NCBI RefSeq assembly: GCF_001509475.1
Contig: NZ_LLZG01000375.1
Span: 1 to 64,000 of the forward strand
Direction: 5' to 3'
From: Streptomyces regalis
GTDB taxonomy: Bacteria; Actinomycetota; Actinomycetes; Streptomycetales; Streptomycetaceae
DNA: 64,000 nucleotides
This document shows positions 18,091-27,216 of this stretch, piece after piece; position 1 is the stretch's first letter, and each line of letters starts with the position of its first letter. A program made the position numbers and the translations under genes. The notes under the pieces are model-generated. The model saw only the letters and a list, made by a program, of their open reading frames with translations. It did no database searches and was not told the DNA's origin.

Positions 18091-18936
18091 TCAGTCCTTC
18101 CCGGAGCGGACCACGGCGACGGGGCAGCGCGCGTGACGCAGCAAGGTCTGGCTGGTCGAGCCCGTCAGCAGGCCCGCGATGCCATCGCGGCCGGGTGCGC
18201 CGACCACGACGAGTCCGGCCTCGGCGCTCGCGTCGACAAGGGCGCTGCTGGTCCGACCTCGGACCTGCCGACGGTGCACCCTGACGTTCGGGTACTTCTC
18301 CCGCAGGGTGGACAGTGCCCCGTCGGGCACAGGCTTGGCGTGGTCACCGAAGTGCTGCTCGTCGTACGTTCCGGACAGCGCGACGGCGGGCTCGTGGTGC
18401 GACCGTACGGTCCACGGCCCGTGCGCTCGCAGGGCGACCAGGTCCGCGCCCCGCGCCGAAGCCTCGGCGAAGGCGAATCGGGCCGCCACCCCTCGCTCGG
18501 CCGGTGAACCCTCGTGCACCACCAGTACCGGGCAGCGGCCGTGGGCGACCAGCCGGCCGGCGGCCGAGCCGGGCAGCAGCCTGCCGAGCCGGCTTCGTCG
18601 TCGGCTGCCCACCACGGTGAGCGACGCGTGCCGCGACGCGGCCTCCAGCACCGTGCCGGGGTCACCGACGAGGACTTCATGCGTGATCTCCACCGTCGGC
18701 GCGACACTACGGGCCCGCCGCTCGGCAGCGGTCAACGCGCTGTTCACCAGGTCACGCAGGTCGGCGCCGTCCGGATCCCAGGGCGGCACGCCGGAAGGCA
18801 CATGCCTCGAAGGCCACGACAGGGCGTAGGCCGGCCGCAGTCCGACTCCGCGCCGCTCGGCCTCGCGAGCGGCGACTTCCACCGCGGTCGCACTCGACCA
18901 CGTGCGGTCCACTCCCACCACGACCGGGCCGCTCAT
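18091..18936 (-). CDS. Tandem universal stress protein
   Basis: 281 residues with two UspA folds. Domain 1 starts MSGPVVVGVDRTWSSATAVE and carries the ATP-loop VVGSRRRSRLGRLLPGSAAG near residues 110-130. Domain 2 ends VVVGAPGRDGIAGLLTGSTS, the G-x2-G-x9-G(S/T) nucleotide motif in modified form. The start at 18936 has a GGGGAG ribosome site; longer readings to 19395 run through the intergenic region. It is divergent from another two-domain USP, with paired palindromes between them, the arrangement seen for dormancy-regulon USPs. Confidence 0.88.
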   Translation of the reverse strand: MSGPVVVGVDRTWSSATAVEVAAREAERRGVGLRPAYALSWPSRHVPSGVPPWDPDGADLRDLVNSALTAAERRARSVAPTVEITHEVLVGDPGTVLEAASRHASLTVVGSRRRSRLGRLLPGSAAGRLVAHGRCPVLVVHEGSPAERGVAARFAFAEASARGADLVALRAHGPWTVRSHHEPAVALSGTYDEQHFGDHAKPVPDGALSTLREKYPNVRVHRRQVRGRTSSALVDASAEAGLVVVGAPGRDGIAGLLTGSTSQTLLRHARCPVAVVRSGKD

Positions 18937-19019
18937 CCCTGGTCTCCCCTCTCGCGGCGCTCGCTCCGGGCAGAGCCCCGGATTCCGCGCGATGAAGCGA
19001 CGGTGGCCCGGCACGCCCC

Positions 19020-19046
19020 CGGCCCGTCGGGCCCGTCGGGCCCGTC
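19020..19046. repeat. Three 9-bp repeats of CGGGCCCGT type
   Basis: GGCCCGTCG is repeated in tandem about three times in the usp-usp intergenic region. Each overlap creates a GGGCCCGTCGGGCCC palindrome similar to the island's regulatory box, so this may be a multiplied weak box. Confidence 0.6.
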
Positions 19047-19114
19047 TGCACAGGCCGGGCGGCCCCGCCTCGTTCTTCCGGCCCCAGCCTGCTCCCGCGG
19101 GCTCCATGCAGCAC

Positions 19115-19152
19115 TGGGCCATACGGACCCCAAGAGCGCACCGTCCGGCCCT
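19115..19152. promoter_or_regulatory. Paired DevR-like boxes between divergent usp genes
   Basis: Boxes TGGGCCATACGGACCC (19115-19130) and CGCACCGTCCGGCCCT (19137-19152) each match GGGNCCGNNCGGNCCC with two or three differences and are 22 bp apart. They lie about 100 bases upstream of the rightward USP. Confidence 0.6.
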
Positions 19153-19252
19153 CCCCTGACGGCCGTGCTGCGACGACCCTGACGGTGAGGAGTGGGGGCA
19201 CGTGAGCGGCAGCCCGGCCCACAGCTGTCGCCCCGACATCCGGAGGTGCGCC

Positions 19253-20140
19253 ATGACCGGCCCTGTCGTCGTCGGACTCGACGGTTCCCCTGCGAGCGTG
19301 ACAGCCGCGTGGTGGGCCGCCCGGGAAGCCAGGGACAGGCACCTGCCTGTCCTGCTGCTGCACTCCTGGACCACCCAGCCGCTCGACGTGCCCATCGCCC
19401 AGGAAGCCTTCAGCAGGAAGCGCTACGGAGACCAGGTACTCCAGCGGACCGAGGCCGAGCTGCTGCACCGCTACGCCGATCTGACCGTGGCCAGGGAACT
19501 GGTGTCGGTGCCTGCCTCTCAGGCGCTCCTCGAGCACAGTGAGCGCGCGGGCATGCTGGTGCTCGGCTCCCGCGCACACGGCTCCGTGTCGAGTTTCCTG
19601 CTCGGCTCCATCAGCCTGCACGTCCTGGGCCTCACCCAGTGCCCGTCCATCACCGTCCGGGCCGACGAGCCCGTCGTCGAGGCGGGCTGGGGTCACCCCG
19701 GGGCGGCGGACCGGGACGAGGTCGTGGTCGGTGTGCAGCAGGTCGGGCCGGATGCCGACCCGCTGCTGGAATTCGCCTTCACCACCGCGGAATTGCACGG
19801 AGCCCCCGTGCGCGTGGTGAAGGCCCTGCCCCCTTCCGCGCTGGTGAGTCCTCACGCGCTGTTCACCGGGCAGGCCGACAGCCGCTACGAGGTTGAGGAA
19901 CGCACCCGGCTCGCCGCCACACTGACGCCGTGGCGGGAGAAATTCCCCGAGGTCCTCGTCGAGGCACACGTCGCCGTCGGTCCGGCGGCGCAGGTGCTGC
20001 TGTCCGCGTCCGGCCGTGGCCGCCTCGTCGTCGTGGGACGTCGGCGCCACCCGGCTCACTACACCTGGAAGCTCGGTCCCGTCGCGCACGCGGCTCTGCA
20101 CCACCTGCCGTGCCCCATCGCCCTGGTACCGCACGACTGA
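19253..20140 (+). CDS. Tandem universal stress protein
   Basis: 295 residues starting MTGPVVVGLDGSPASVTAAW after CCGGAGGTGCGCC. Domain 1 holds the nucleotide-loop MLVLGSRAHGSVSSFLLGSI. Domain 2 begins near residue 155 (EVVVGVQQVGPDADPLLEFA) and ends LVVVGRRRHPAHYTWKLGPV, where the usual G-x9-G signature is degenerate. It is followed after 30 bases by the P-type ATPase gene in the same direction, which suggests an operon. The paired upstream palindromes suggest hypoxic or redox induction. Confidence 0.88.
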   Translation: MTGPVVVGLDGSPASVTAAWWAAREARDRHLPVLLLHSWTTQPLDVPIAQEAFSRKRYGDQVLQRTEAELLHRYADLTVARELVSVPASQALLEHSERAGMLVLGSRAHGSVSSFLLGSISLHVLGLTQCPSITVRADEPVVEAGWGHPGAADRDEVVVGVQQVGPDADPLLEFAFTTAELHGAPVRVVKALPPSALVSPHALFTGQADSRYEVEERTRLAATLTPWREKFPEVLVEAHVAVGPAAQVLLSASGRGRLVVVGRRRHPAHYTWKLGPVAHAALHHLPCPIALVPHD

Positions 20141-20170
20141 GTCGATGAGGAAGCGCGACGGAGGACTGCC

Positions 20171-21536
20171 ATGGACCGCGTCACCCCCGGAAAACCGCTG
20201 CGCCGGCCGTTCGCGGCGCTGTTCCTGCCGCCGAAACCCGAACCCGCCCTCCTGACCGTCACGGCCGCCGCCCTGACGGCTGGTGGCATCTTCTGGCTCG
20301 CGGGCGCCACGGACCTCGCCGATCTGTGCTGGGGCCTCGGCACCGTCGTGGCCGTCGCGCCCGCGGTGGGCTGGGTGCTGGCCGCGCTACGGCGCGGTCA
20401 CGCGGGCGTGGATCTGATCGCGGTCCTGGCCCTCGGCGGCACCCTGGCCGTCGGGGAATACCTGGCCGGGGCCCTGATCGCCTTGATGTTGGCCACCGGA
20501 CGCACCCTCGAGGGCGCGGCCCAGCGGCGGGCCTCCCATGACCTGCGCGCGCTGCTGGAGCACGCACCCCGCACCGCCCGTCGACGCACCGGCGCCGAGG
20601 TGAACTCGGTGCCGTCGGCCGAGGCCGCCGTCGGTGATCTGCTGGTCGTCGGTCCGGGCGAGGTCGTCCCGGTCGACGGCCGCGTGGTCGGCGCAACCGC
20701 CGTACTCGACGAATCAGTCCTGACCGGAGAGCCCTTGGCTGTCGAGCGCACGGCGGGCGAGCCGGTGCGCAGCGGGGTGGTGAACGCGGGCGGCGCCTTC
20801 GAACTGCGCGCCACGGCGACCGAGCAGGACAGCACCTACACGGAGATCGTGCGGCTGGCCCGGCAGACCGGTGCGGAGTCCGCTCCCGTCGTCCGCTACG
20901 CGGCCTGGTTCCTGCCGCTGTCCGTCGCGGCTGCAGGGTTGGCCTGGCTGGTCAGCGGCTCCGCGGTGCGCGCGGTGGCGGTCCTGGTTGTCGCTACGCC
21001 GTGTCCTCTGCTGCTGGCGGCGCCGGTGGCCGTCGTCTCCGGTCTGTCGCGGGCTTCCCGCCTCGGCGTGGTGATCCGCGACGGCGGAGCCCTGGAGAAC
21101 CTCGGCCGGGCCCGCACCCTGCTGCTCGACAAGACCGGCACCCTGACCGGCGGACGGCCGCGCGTGCTCGACGTGGTTGCCGCACCGGGCGGGCAGTCGG
21201 CGCAGGTGCTGCGGCTGGCCGCGTCGATCGACCAGTACTCCCCGCACGTGCTGGCCCGCGCCGTCGTGGACGCTGCCAGGGCTCGCGGACTGCCGCTGTC
21301 CGTACCCGCGGACGTGTCCGAGGAACCGGGTCGCGGCGCCGTCGGCACGCTCCACGGCCACGGGATGACCATCGGACAGCTCGACGAGCGCACCGAGCGG
21401 CCCGGCTGGGTGGGCTCGGTGGAGAACCGAGCCCACCTCGACGGGGCGGCCGTCGCCTGGCTCACCGTCGACGGCCGGCCCGCAGGAGCCGTGCTCCTAC
21501 GCGATCCACTCCGCATCGACCTGGGGACGTTCGGCC
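20171..21536 (+). pseudogene. P-type cation ATPase, C-terminally truncated
   Basis: The first 455 residues are a P1-type ATPase: hydrophobic N-terminus, actuator-domain VLDESVLTGEPLAVER (usual TGES, here TGEP), the membrane metal motif ATPCPLLLAAPVA, and the phosphorylation site [12 protein letters not shown]. The frame then reaches the start of the P-domain (GAVLLRDPLRIDL) and runs into unrelated Arg-rich text until 21775. The GDGxNDxPAL hinge motif and the last two membrane helices, needed for catalysis, are absent. I infer a deletion ending near 21536. Families of this type have about 630-750 residues. Confidence 0.8.
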
Positions 21537-21676
21537 CATGTCGTTCGACCCCGTGTGCCGACTTGCGTCGCCTCCGAAGGCGACGAGCCCTGGAGCGGGC
21601 GGGCCTCTACGACTACGAGGGCCACTCGGCCCGGCACCACGCCCGTTCAGTCCGTGCGGTGCCGAGCCTCCGGCAA

Positions 21677-21713
21677 GGGACCGTTCGGCACCCGTGCGGG
21701 GCCCGTCGGCCCA
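21677..21713. promoter_or_regulatory. Paired DevR-like boxes upstream of usp
   Basis: GGGACCGTTCGGCACC (21677-21692) and GGGGCCCGTCGGCCCA (21698-21713), 21 bp apart, ending 58 bases before the USP start. Confidence 0.65.
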
Positions 21714-21771
21714 CGCCTCGCCCTGCCGGTCCGGGGCACCGTGGGAGAAGAGGTCACCCAGGGAGGCTGCC

Positions 21772-22482
21772 ATGACCGAGTTCGCCGACGGCAACAGCAT
21801 CGTGGTGGGTGTCGACGGATCCGAGGCGTCGATGGCCGCGCTGCGCTGGGCCGCCCAGCAGGCCCGTGCTCTGGGTGCGGACGTCGTCGCCGTACACGCC
21901 TGGGAACCGGTGGAGTCCGGTAGGGCGCCTTACGCTCCCGCCGCCGAGCGCCCGACGGCCGCCGAGCAACGCGACCAGGCCGCGCAGCTGCTCGTCTCGA
22001 CGCTGCGCCAGGTCCTCGGAACGCGGATCGACCCCATCGTACGGGCCGTCGTGCTGGAGGGGCCACCTGCGCGAGTGCTGCTCCGACAGGCGCAGGGCGC
22101 CCTGCTGCTGGCCCTGGGGCGCACGGCTCACAGGCAGTACGGACTTCCCGCGATGGGCACGGTCGGCGGGCGCGTCCCGAGTGAGGTTGCAGCACAACGG
22201 CGGGAATGGCTCGGGCGCTCGAGGACCGCGGCCCGCGGGTGGGCTCTCAGCGGCAACCGAGGACGAGCTCAGCCCTTGCCGACGGCGCCAGCCACCGAAG
22301 CGCGCGGGGCCACGCGGGCGCACCCTCGGAAAGGACGCGGCACGGTCGGCCGCGCCTGCCTGAAGCACGCGACGGTCCCCGTCGTCGCAGTTCCCGCCAT
22401 GGACCGCACCGAGAAGCCCGCGTCGCCGCTCGGGGGCGTCGAGATGCTTCCCCTCCCCCTCCTCAGGAGCGGAGCTGCGTAG
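21772..22482 (+). CDS. Universal stress protein carrying a 61-codon in-frame insertion
   Basis: The first 130 residues are an ordinary single-domain USP (NSIVVGVDGSEASMAALRWA; VVLEGPPARVLLRQAQG). At the ATP-loop the text LPAMGTVGG is interrupted and resumes 61 codons later as GTVGRACLKHATVPVVAVPA, the usual USP C-terminus. The interruption is flanked by a 12-bp direct repeat (see the separate repeat entry). Because the insert is in frame, a 236-residue protein can be made, but nucleotide binding is probably lost. The start has GGGAGGCTGCC upstream. Confidence 0.78.
   Translation: MTEFADGNSIVVGVDGSEASMAALRWAAQQARALGADVVAVHAWEPVESGRAPYAPAAERPTAAEQRDQAAQLLVSTLRQVLGTRIDPIVRAVVLEGPPARVLLRQAQGALLLALGRTAHRQYGLPAMGTVGGRVPSEVAAQRREWLGRSRTAARGWALSGNRGRAQPLPTAPATEARGATRAHPRKGRGTVGRACLKHATVPVVAVPAMDRTEKPASPLGGVEMLPLPLLRSGAA
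22156..22350. repeat. 12-bp direct repeats flanking a 171-bp insert in usp
   Basis: GGCACGGTCGGC occurs at 22156-22167 and 22339-22350. The insert ends look weakly inverted (GCGTCCCGAG at the left, and the complement GCGTCCTTTCCGAG at the right). It could be a small mobile element or an internal duplication scar. Confidence 0.7.
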
Positions 22483-22523
22483 CGAGCCGAGAGCACAGAC
22501 CCGGCACCTTCGCTCGGAAGGGC

Positions 22524-23417
22524 TCAGCCCGCGCGGCCGGAGCGCCGCGCCCCTGTGGTGCTGGACGTGCTGAGCACCTCGGCCTCCTCGATGAGCCGCC
22601 GAAGATCGGCCACGAAGCGGGCAGCGGGTGCTCCGTCGATCACGTTGTGGTCGAAGGTGACGGTCAGGTCCAGCACCTCCCGGACCACTGTCCGGCCGTC
22701 CACGACACGGGGCTTCCCGGTCACCCCGCCGACGACCACCTGCAGCGGCATCAGGGCCGGCGGGGCGATCCCGAACCCGCCGCCGGCGCCGAACATTCCG
22801 ACCGCCGTGACCGCAACGGTCCCCGACAGTTGCCGCAGCCGCACCGACCTGGCCATGACCGCGTACATCGCCGGCACCAGACCCGGAACCCGAGTCAACG
22901 TGGTGCCGAAGCGATCGAGCATCCGCCCCGTGCCGGTTGCCGTGCGGTCGGCCTTGGCGGCCCGCAACTCCGCCGTGAGGTCCGGGACGTCGCGTATATC
23001 GGCGTCCCGCAGGACGAGCGGGAGCGCGAAGGGGCCTTGCCCGGTCTGGACTTCCACCAGCGTGGTCACGTCGACGTGCCGATGGCGGACGAGCCGACCC
23101 TGCCAGTTCCGGTAGGCGTGCGCCTGCGGGTGGGCCGCCGCTGCCCGGGCGACGGAGGCCACCACGAACGCGGTGAACGACGCCGGCCGGTCGGAGGCCG
23201 CGAGCAAGGTACGCGCTGTGGTGACGTCGAGTTCGAAGAGGCAGTGCATGGCCGCCATCCGTCGACCGGCCCGCTCGACAGCGACCACCAGCCGTCGGCT
23301 CGGCGGGAAGGGCACGACGTCGATCCGGCGCGGGCGACCGGCGACGCCCGTGGCTGCCGACATGCCCGAAGTGGTGGGCGAGGCCGCCTTGGAGGGCCTG
23401 ACACGGGGCTTGTGCAT
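22524..23417 (-). CDS. Stand-alone 2-oxoacid dehydrogenase E2-type acyltransferase domain
   Basis: 297 residues that correspond only to the catalytic domain of dihydrolipoamide acyltransferases. RRIDVVPFPPSRRLVVAVER is at the start of the fold, HCLFELDVTTARTLL is typical strand-helix text, and FDHNVIDGAPAARFVADLRR carries the active-site pattern HxxxDG in the form H-N-V-I-D-G. No lipoyl or E1/E3-binding domain is present. GGGAGGAACGCC precedes the ATG. It ends a three-gene leftward unit with the DUF1579 and small membrane protein genes, whose promoter region carries the island's palindromes. Substrate unknown. Confidence 0.8.
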   Translation of the reverse strand: MHKPRVRPSKAASPTTSGMSAATGVAGRPRRIDVVPFPPSRRLVVAVERAGRRMAAMHCLFELDVTTARTLLAASDRPASFTAFVVASVARAAAAHPQAHAYRNWQGRLVRHRHVDVTTLVEVQTGQGPFALPLVLRDADIRDVPDLTAELRAAKADRTATGTGRMLDRFGTTLTRVPGLVPAMYAVMARSVRLRQLSGTVAVTAVGMFGAGGGFGIAPPALMPLQVVVGGVTGKPRVVDGRTVVREVLDLTVTFDHNVIDGAPAARFVADLRRLIEEAEVLSTSSTTGARRSGRAG

Positions 23418-23438
23418 GGCGTTCCTCCCATACCGGTG

Positions 23439-23945
23439 CTACATCGGTGTGCAGCGGTACACCTCGACCAGCGTCCAGGGTCCGCAGCCCGTCGACGCCT
23501 CGTTTCGCCACACCATCTGCTTCGGATCCGTCACGTCCCACACCAGGCGCAGCCGGACCGGCGGATCGCCGATCGTCTCGAAGGTGAGCCGATCACCGTC
23601 GATACGCCCCCGCATGACGTCGGCGTGACCGTAGTTGTCGGCGAGTGTGGCCCGGTAACCACCGGATGCCGGGTCCCAGCCTACGACCCAGTGGAGCTGC
23701 CACGTCAGCACGAAGGTGCCGTCGAGCAGGAACTGGTCCTGCTCATACGTTCCGACGATCCAGCGACCGCCCTGGATACGCTGGTGCATCCCCCGGCCAC
23801 GGGCGGTCATCGCCGTTGTGCCGGGGCCCATGCCGCCCGCCTCGACGCTTCCGGTCGACGTCATGTCCCGGCAGAAGTGGGCCAACACCTCCATCTCCGG
23901 TCCGGCGGCGATCGGCTTGGGAATCCTGTCAAGGCCGGCAAGCAC
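23439..23945 (-). CDS. DUF1579-family protein
   Basis: A 168-residue beta-rich soluble protein. Matching features are the start around GPEMEVLAHFCRDMTSTGSV, the RIQGGRWIVGTYEQDQFLLD block, and the closing WRNEASTGCGPWTLVEVYRC, as expected for DUF1579 (lipocalin-like). No signal peptide. It lies 21 bases upstream of the E2-type gene and 12 bases after the small membrane protein gene, so all three are likely co-transcribed. Biochemical role unknown. Confidence 0.75.
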   Translation of the reverse strand: MLAGLDRIPKPIAAGPEMEVLAHFCRDMTSTGSVEAGGMGPGTTAMTARGRGMHQRIQGGRWIVGTYEQDQFLLDGTFVLTWQLHWVVGWDPASGGYRATLADNYGHADVMRGRIDGDRLTFETIGDPPVRLRLVWDVTDPKQMVWRNEASTGCGPWTLVEVYRCTPM

Positions 23946-23957
23946 CGTCTGCCTCCT

Positions 23958-24155
23958 TCAGCAGCGGACGGACTCGCGGTGACCGGTCGCCTGGGGCCGG
24001 GACGGCGCCTGCGCCGAAGGCCGCTGCACACGACGACGCAGCAGCCGGACGGCAAGCGCGTCGAACACCGCGGTGAGAACGAACGTCACCCCCATCGCCG
24101 CGACCAGCAGAACGGCGAACCGCTCCCAGAACTCCGGTGTGAGACTCGTACCCAT
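23958..24155 (-). CDS. Small single-helix membrane protein
   Basis: 65 residues from the ATG at 24155, preceded by GAGGGGAACGAGGGCC: MGTSLTPEFWERFAVLLVAA with a membrane helix at about residues 11-34, then a basic Arg-rich cytoplasmic tail. It is the first gene of the leftward unit. A longer start at 24203 is less likely. Function unknown. Confidence 0.6.
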   Translation of the reverse strand: MGTSLTPEFWERFAVLLVAAMGVTFVLTAVFDALAVRLLRRRVQRPSAQAPSRPQATGHRESVRC

Positions 24156-24225
24156 GGCCCTCGTTCCCCTCTGGTCTGCGTTGTTCCCCTCACTACCAGC
24201 CAACTCCGATACAGCTCACAGCACA

Positions 24226-24309
24226 TGAGCCGACCGGCCCGACCAGAGGGATGGAACGGCCCTTGAACGGCCGTTGTACGGTCAGGGCCGTATGGGGCCG
24301 GTCGGCCCC
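24226..24309. promoter_or_regulatory. Cluster of DevR-like boxes
   Basis: TGAGCCGACCGGCCCG (24226-24241), GGGATGGAACGGCCCT (24248-24263), a weak half site at 24270-24285, and the full-consensus GGGGCCGGTCGGCCCC (24294-24309). Spacing is 22, 22 and 24 bp. They lie upstream of the leftward three-gene unit (start 24155) and, further away, the hydrogenase operon. Confidence 0.65.
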
Positions 24310-24439
24310 TGCGCGGCATACAGCACTGCCGACGCACACTGTCTGCACGGTCCTCCCCTCCTGAGCCTCGTCACCGGGCGAGGACGCGTTCCCCGGAGCG
24401 TGGCACGACGGCTGTCCAGCCCAGGGCCCGGTCGATGCG

Positions 24440-24627
24440 GTGCCGTCACCTACCTGCACACGACGGCCAAGGTGGGCCAGGACGTCGTCCAGGTCGTCGT
24501 CCGCGTCCCCGGGCGGCAGGTTCACGGCAAGGGGGAGCAGCTGCGCGTCTCCGTCGACGCGAAGGCCGTCCACCTGTTCTCGGCGAAGACGGAACTCCGG
24601 CTTCCGGCCGACGAGGCATCGGCCTGA
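24440..24627 (+). pseudogene. ABC-transporter ATPase C-terminal (TOBE) fragment
   Basis: The frame reads VGQDVVQVVVRVPGRQVHGK then GEQLRVSVDAKAVHLFSAKT and ends LPADEASA at 24627. This is the TOBE-like regulatory tail of MalK/UgpC-type ATPases (strand pattern with HLF near the end). No start codon or ATPase core precedes it, so it is a leftover 3' end. Confidence 0.55.
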
Positions 24628-24787
24628 CCGAGGCACCTGGCAGCTGTCCGGCGCAGGACCGCACGCAGGCAGGACGCCTGGGCACTGGGGCCGAACGACC
24701 CACCTGCCGGGACCGGCCGGCCTGGCGGCGCGCCGGTCCCGCGCCCACGCTGGGATCAGCAGCCCCTACGGCACGCGGAGGGGAACG

Positions 24788-25947
24788 ATGACAGTCAGCC
24801 CCGTAGCCGCCGTCCTGGACAGGAACGGGCTCGACGCCCTGGTCAAGGCCCTCACCGACCAGGGACGCACGGTCGTCGGTCCGACGGTACGGGACGGCGC
24901 CGTGATCCTGGCCGAACTCGCCTCGGCCGACCAGCTGCCCTTCGGCTGGGGGACCGAGGTGGAGGCCGGCCGGTACCGTCTGGTCCCGCGTGAGGACGGC
25001 GCGGCCTTCGCGCACAGCACGGGACCGCACCCTGGAAGGCGTTCCTGCACCCGCAGCGGGAGAGGCTGTGGAGCGTGGACCGTACGGCGGACGGACGCCT
25101 GTCGGTCGCCGAAGAGCGTCCGGAGCAGCCGTCGTACGCCTTCCTCGGCGTGCGTCCCTGCGACCTGCGTGCCATCGCGATCCAGGACAGGGTCCTGGCC
25201 GGAGGCCGATACAGGGACAGCGGCTATCAGGAACGGCGGTCAGGGGCCTTCCTGATAGCCGCCGAGTGCACCGAGCCGGGCGCCACCTGCTTCTGCGTGT
25301 CCATGGGCGGCGGCCCGGCAGCGGACGCGGGCTTCGACCTCGCGCTGACGGAGGTCGTGGACGACGACGGTCACCGCTTCCGCGTCCGCGTCGGCAGCGA
25401 GGCCGGCGCCGAGCTCCTGTCCCGGGTCCCACACCGCCCGGCCGACCCGGGCACGGAATCGACCACCCGTGACGCCGTGGACGCCGCCCGGAACCGGATG
25501 GGACGGGCCATGCCGCCCGTGGACCTGCGCACGCTGATGGGTGAGAGCCTGGAGGCCGACCGCTGGGACGACGTCGCCGCCCGCTGTCTGACCTGCGGCA
25601 ACTGCACCATGGTGTGCCCCACCTGCTTCTGCACCACCACCGAGGAGGTCACCGACCTCACCGGCGATCACGCCGAGCGGTGGCAGCGCTGGGACTCCTG
25701 CTTCGACCTGGACTTCTCCTACCTCCACAGCGGCGCGGTGCGCTCCTCGCCGCGCGGCCGCTACCGCCAGTGGCTCACCCACAAGCTCTCTACCTGGTAC
25801 GACCAGTTCGGCAGCTCCGGCTGCGTGGGCTGCGGGCGCTGCATCGCCTGGTGCCCCGTCGGTATCGACATCACGGAAGAAGCCGCGGCCCTGCACGACG
25901 AGTCGGCGGCCCGGCCACGGCGACACGAGAAGGAGCAGGAGCGATGA
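24788..25947 (+). CDS. hyhB: Group 3b-like hydrogenase beta subunit (4Fe-4S), one frameshift
   Basis: This subunit carries electrons between the hydrogenase small subunit and the flavin subunit. The N-terminal 80 residues (LDRNGLDALVKALTDQGRTV) and the rest (FLGVRPCDLRAIAIQDRVLA onward) are in different frames that join near 25023, where GGG should probably be GGGG. The C-terminal half has two ferredoxin-like Cys clusters, CLTCGNCTMVCPTCFC and CVGCGRCIAWCPVGID, giving two 4Fe-4S sites. The start has GGAGGGGAACG. The stop overlaps the next ATG (ATGA). With one base restored the protein would be about 386 residues. Confidence 0.8.
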
Positions 25948-26403
25948 CGTCTGTCACCATGACGACCACGGCCCTCCCGGCCGAACAGCGCGAGCAGCTG
26001 ATGAGCCTCGCCCGCGAGGTCTCCTTCGACGCGGGCACCCGTCTGTTCGAGGAGGGTGGGCGCGCCGACCGGTTCTGGATCGTGCGGACGGGTGTCGTCG
26101 CCCTCGATCTGCATGTGCCCGGCCGCCCGGTCCCCCGTGATCGAGTCGCTGGGCCACGGCGAACTGGTGGGCTGGTCCTGGCACTTCGCACCGTACGTGT
26201 GGCAGCTGGGCGCCGAGGTCACGCATCCGGTGCGGGCCTGGGAGTTCGACGCGAACGCGGTGCGGGCGATGTGCGCCGAGGACCCCGAGTTCGGGCGCGC
26301 CATCGCCACCTGGGTCGCCCGCGTGATCGCCCACCGGCTGCACGCGTCCCGCATCCGGCTCCTCGACCTGTACGCCCCCTGCGGCAGCGGAGGCCCCTCA
26401 TGA
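25944..26403 (+). CDS. Crp/Fnr-type cyclic-nucleotide-binding domain protein, one frameshift
   Basis: It reads AREVSFDAGTRLFEEGGRAD then RFWIVRTGVVALDLHVPGRP in one frame, then VIESLGHGELVGWSWHFAPY in the next: the beta-roll of a cNMP-binding domain. The switch is at the C5 tract 26132-26136, where one C appears to be extra. The corrected product is about 152 residues and ends before any Crp-type DNA-binding HTH. It sits between hyhB and hyhG with ATGA overlaps at both ends, an arrangement I associate with actinobacterial group 3b operons. The ligand is unknown. Confidence 0.7.
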
Positions 26404-27215
26404 CCGATGTCCCCGTGCCGTATCAGGTGACCCGGGTCCGCGAGGAGACGGCCGACACGGTCAGTCTCGCGATCGCGCCGGTGGGTCCGGCCGCACTCGC
26501 GCCTTTCGCTCCCGGGCAGTTCGCGATGGTGTACGCCTTCGGGGGGCGAGATTCCCGTCTCGGTGTCCGGTATCGGCCGTCACGAACTGGTCCACACGGT
26601 CCGCTCTGTGGGCGCGGTGTCAGCCGCACTGTGCGCGCTCCGCCCCGGCGCCCGGATCGCCATGCGCGGCCCGTTCGGCGCCGGCTGGGAACTCGACCGG
26701 GCGGCCGGACAGGACGTGCTGGTCATCGGGGGCGGCATCGGACTGGCCCCGCTGCGCCCCCTGGTACTCGCCGCGCGGGCCGTCCCGCACGCGTACGGGC
26801 GGCTGAACCTCCTCGTCGGCGCCCGCACCCCGAGGACCTCCTCTACGCGCACCAGGTCCACGCCTGGACGGCGGCCCGCGGCCCGCTGCACTGCGCGGTC
26901 ACGGTCGACCGCCCCGCCGCCGGCCGGCGTGGCCGTGTCGGCGTCGTCACCACGCTGCTGAACGACGCCCGCTTCGAGCCCGGGAACATCACGGCGTATG
27001 TCTGCGGCCCCGAGGTGATGATCCGGGCCACCGCCCGCGATCTGCTCCACCGGGGACTGCCCGCCCACCGGATCCGGGTCTCGCTGGAACGCAACATGCG
27101 CTGCGCCACCGGACACTGCGGCCACTGCCAACTGGGCGGGGTGCTGCTGTGCCGCGACGGTCCGGTGATCGGCTGGGAACGGGCCGAATCCCTGCTCTCC
27201 GTAAGGGAGTTGTGA
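26400..27215 (+). CDS. hyhG: Group 3b-like hydrogenase gamma subunit (FAD/NAD(P), 2Fe-2S), two frameshifts
   Basis: A ferredoxin-reductase-like protein that exchanges electrons with NAD(P)H. The N-terminal FAD barrel ([34 protein letters not shown]), the NAD(P) motif [20 protein letters not shown], and the C-terminal 2Fe-2S loop [20 protein letters not shown] are all present, but in three frames. One G seems missing in the G6 run 26541-26546 and one C in 26828-26831. With these restored the protein is about 272 residues and complete. The stop is one base before the small-subunit ATG. Confidence 0.78.
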   Translation: MTDVPVPYQVTRVREETADTVSLAIAPVGPAALAPFAPGQFAMVYAFGGRDSRLGVRYRPSRTGPHGPLCGRGVSRTVRAPPRRPDRHARPVRRRLGTRPGGRTGRAGHRGRHRTGPAAPPGTRRAGRPARVRAAEPPRRRPHPEDLLYAHQVHAWTAARGPLHCAVTVDRPAAGRRGRVGVVTTLLNDARFEPGNITAYVCGPEVMIRATARDLLHRGLPAHRIRVSLERNMRCATGHCGHCQLGGVLLCRDGPVIGWERAESLLSVREL

Positions 27216-27216
27216 C

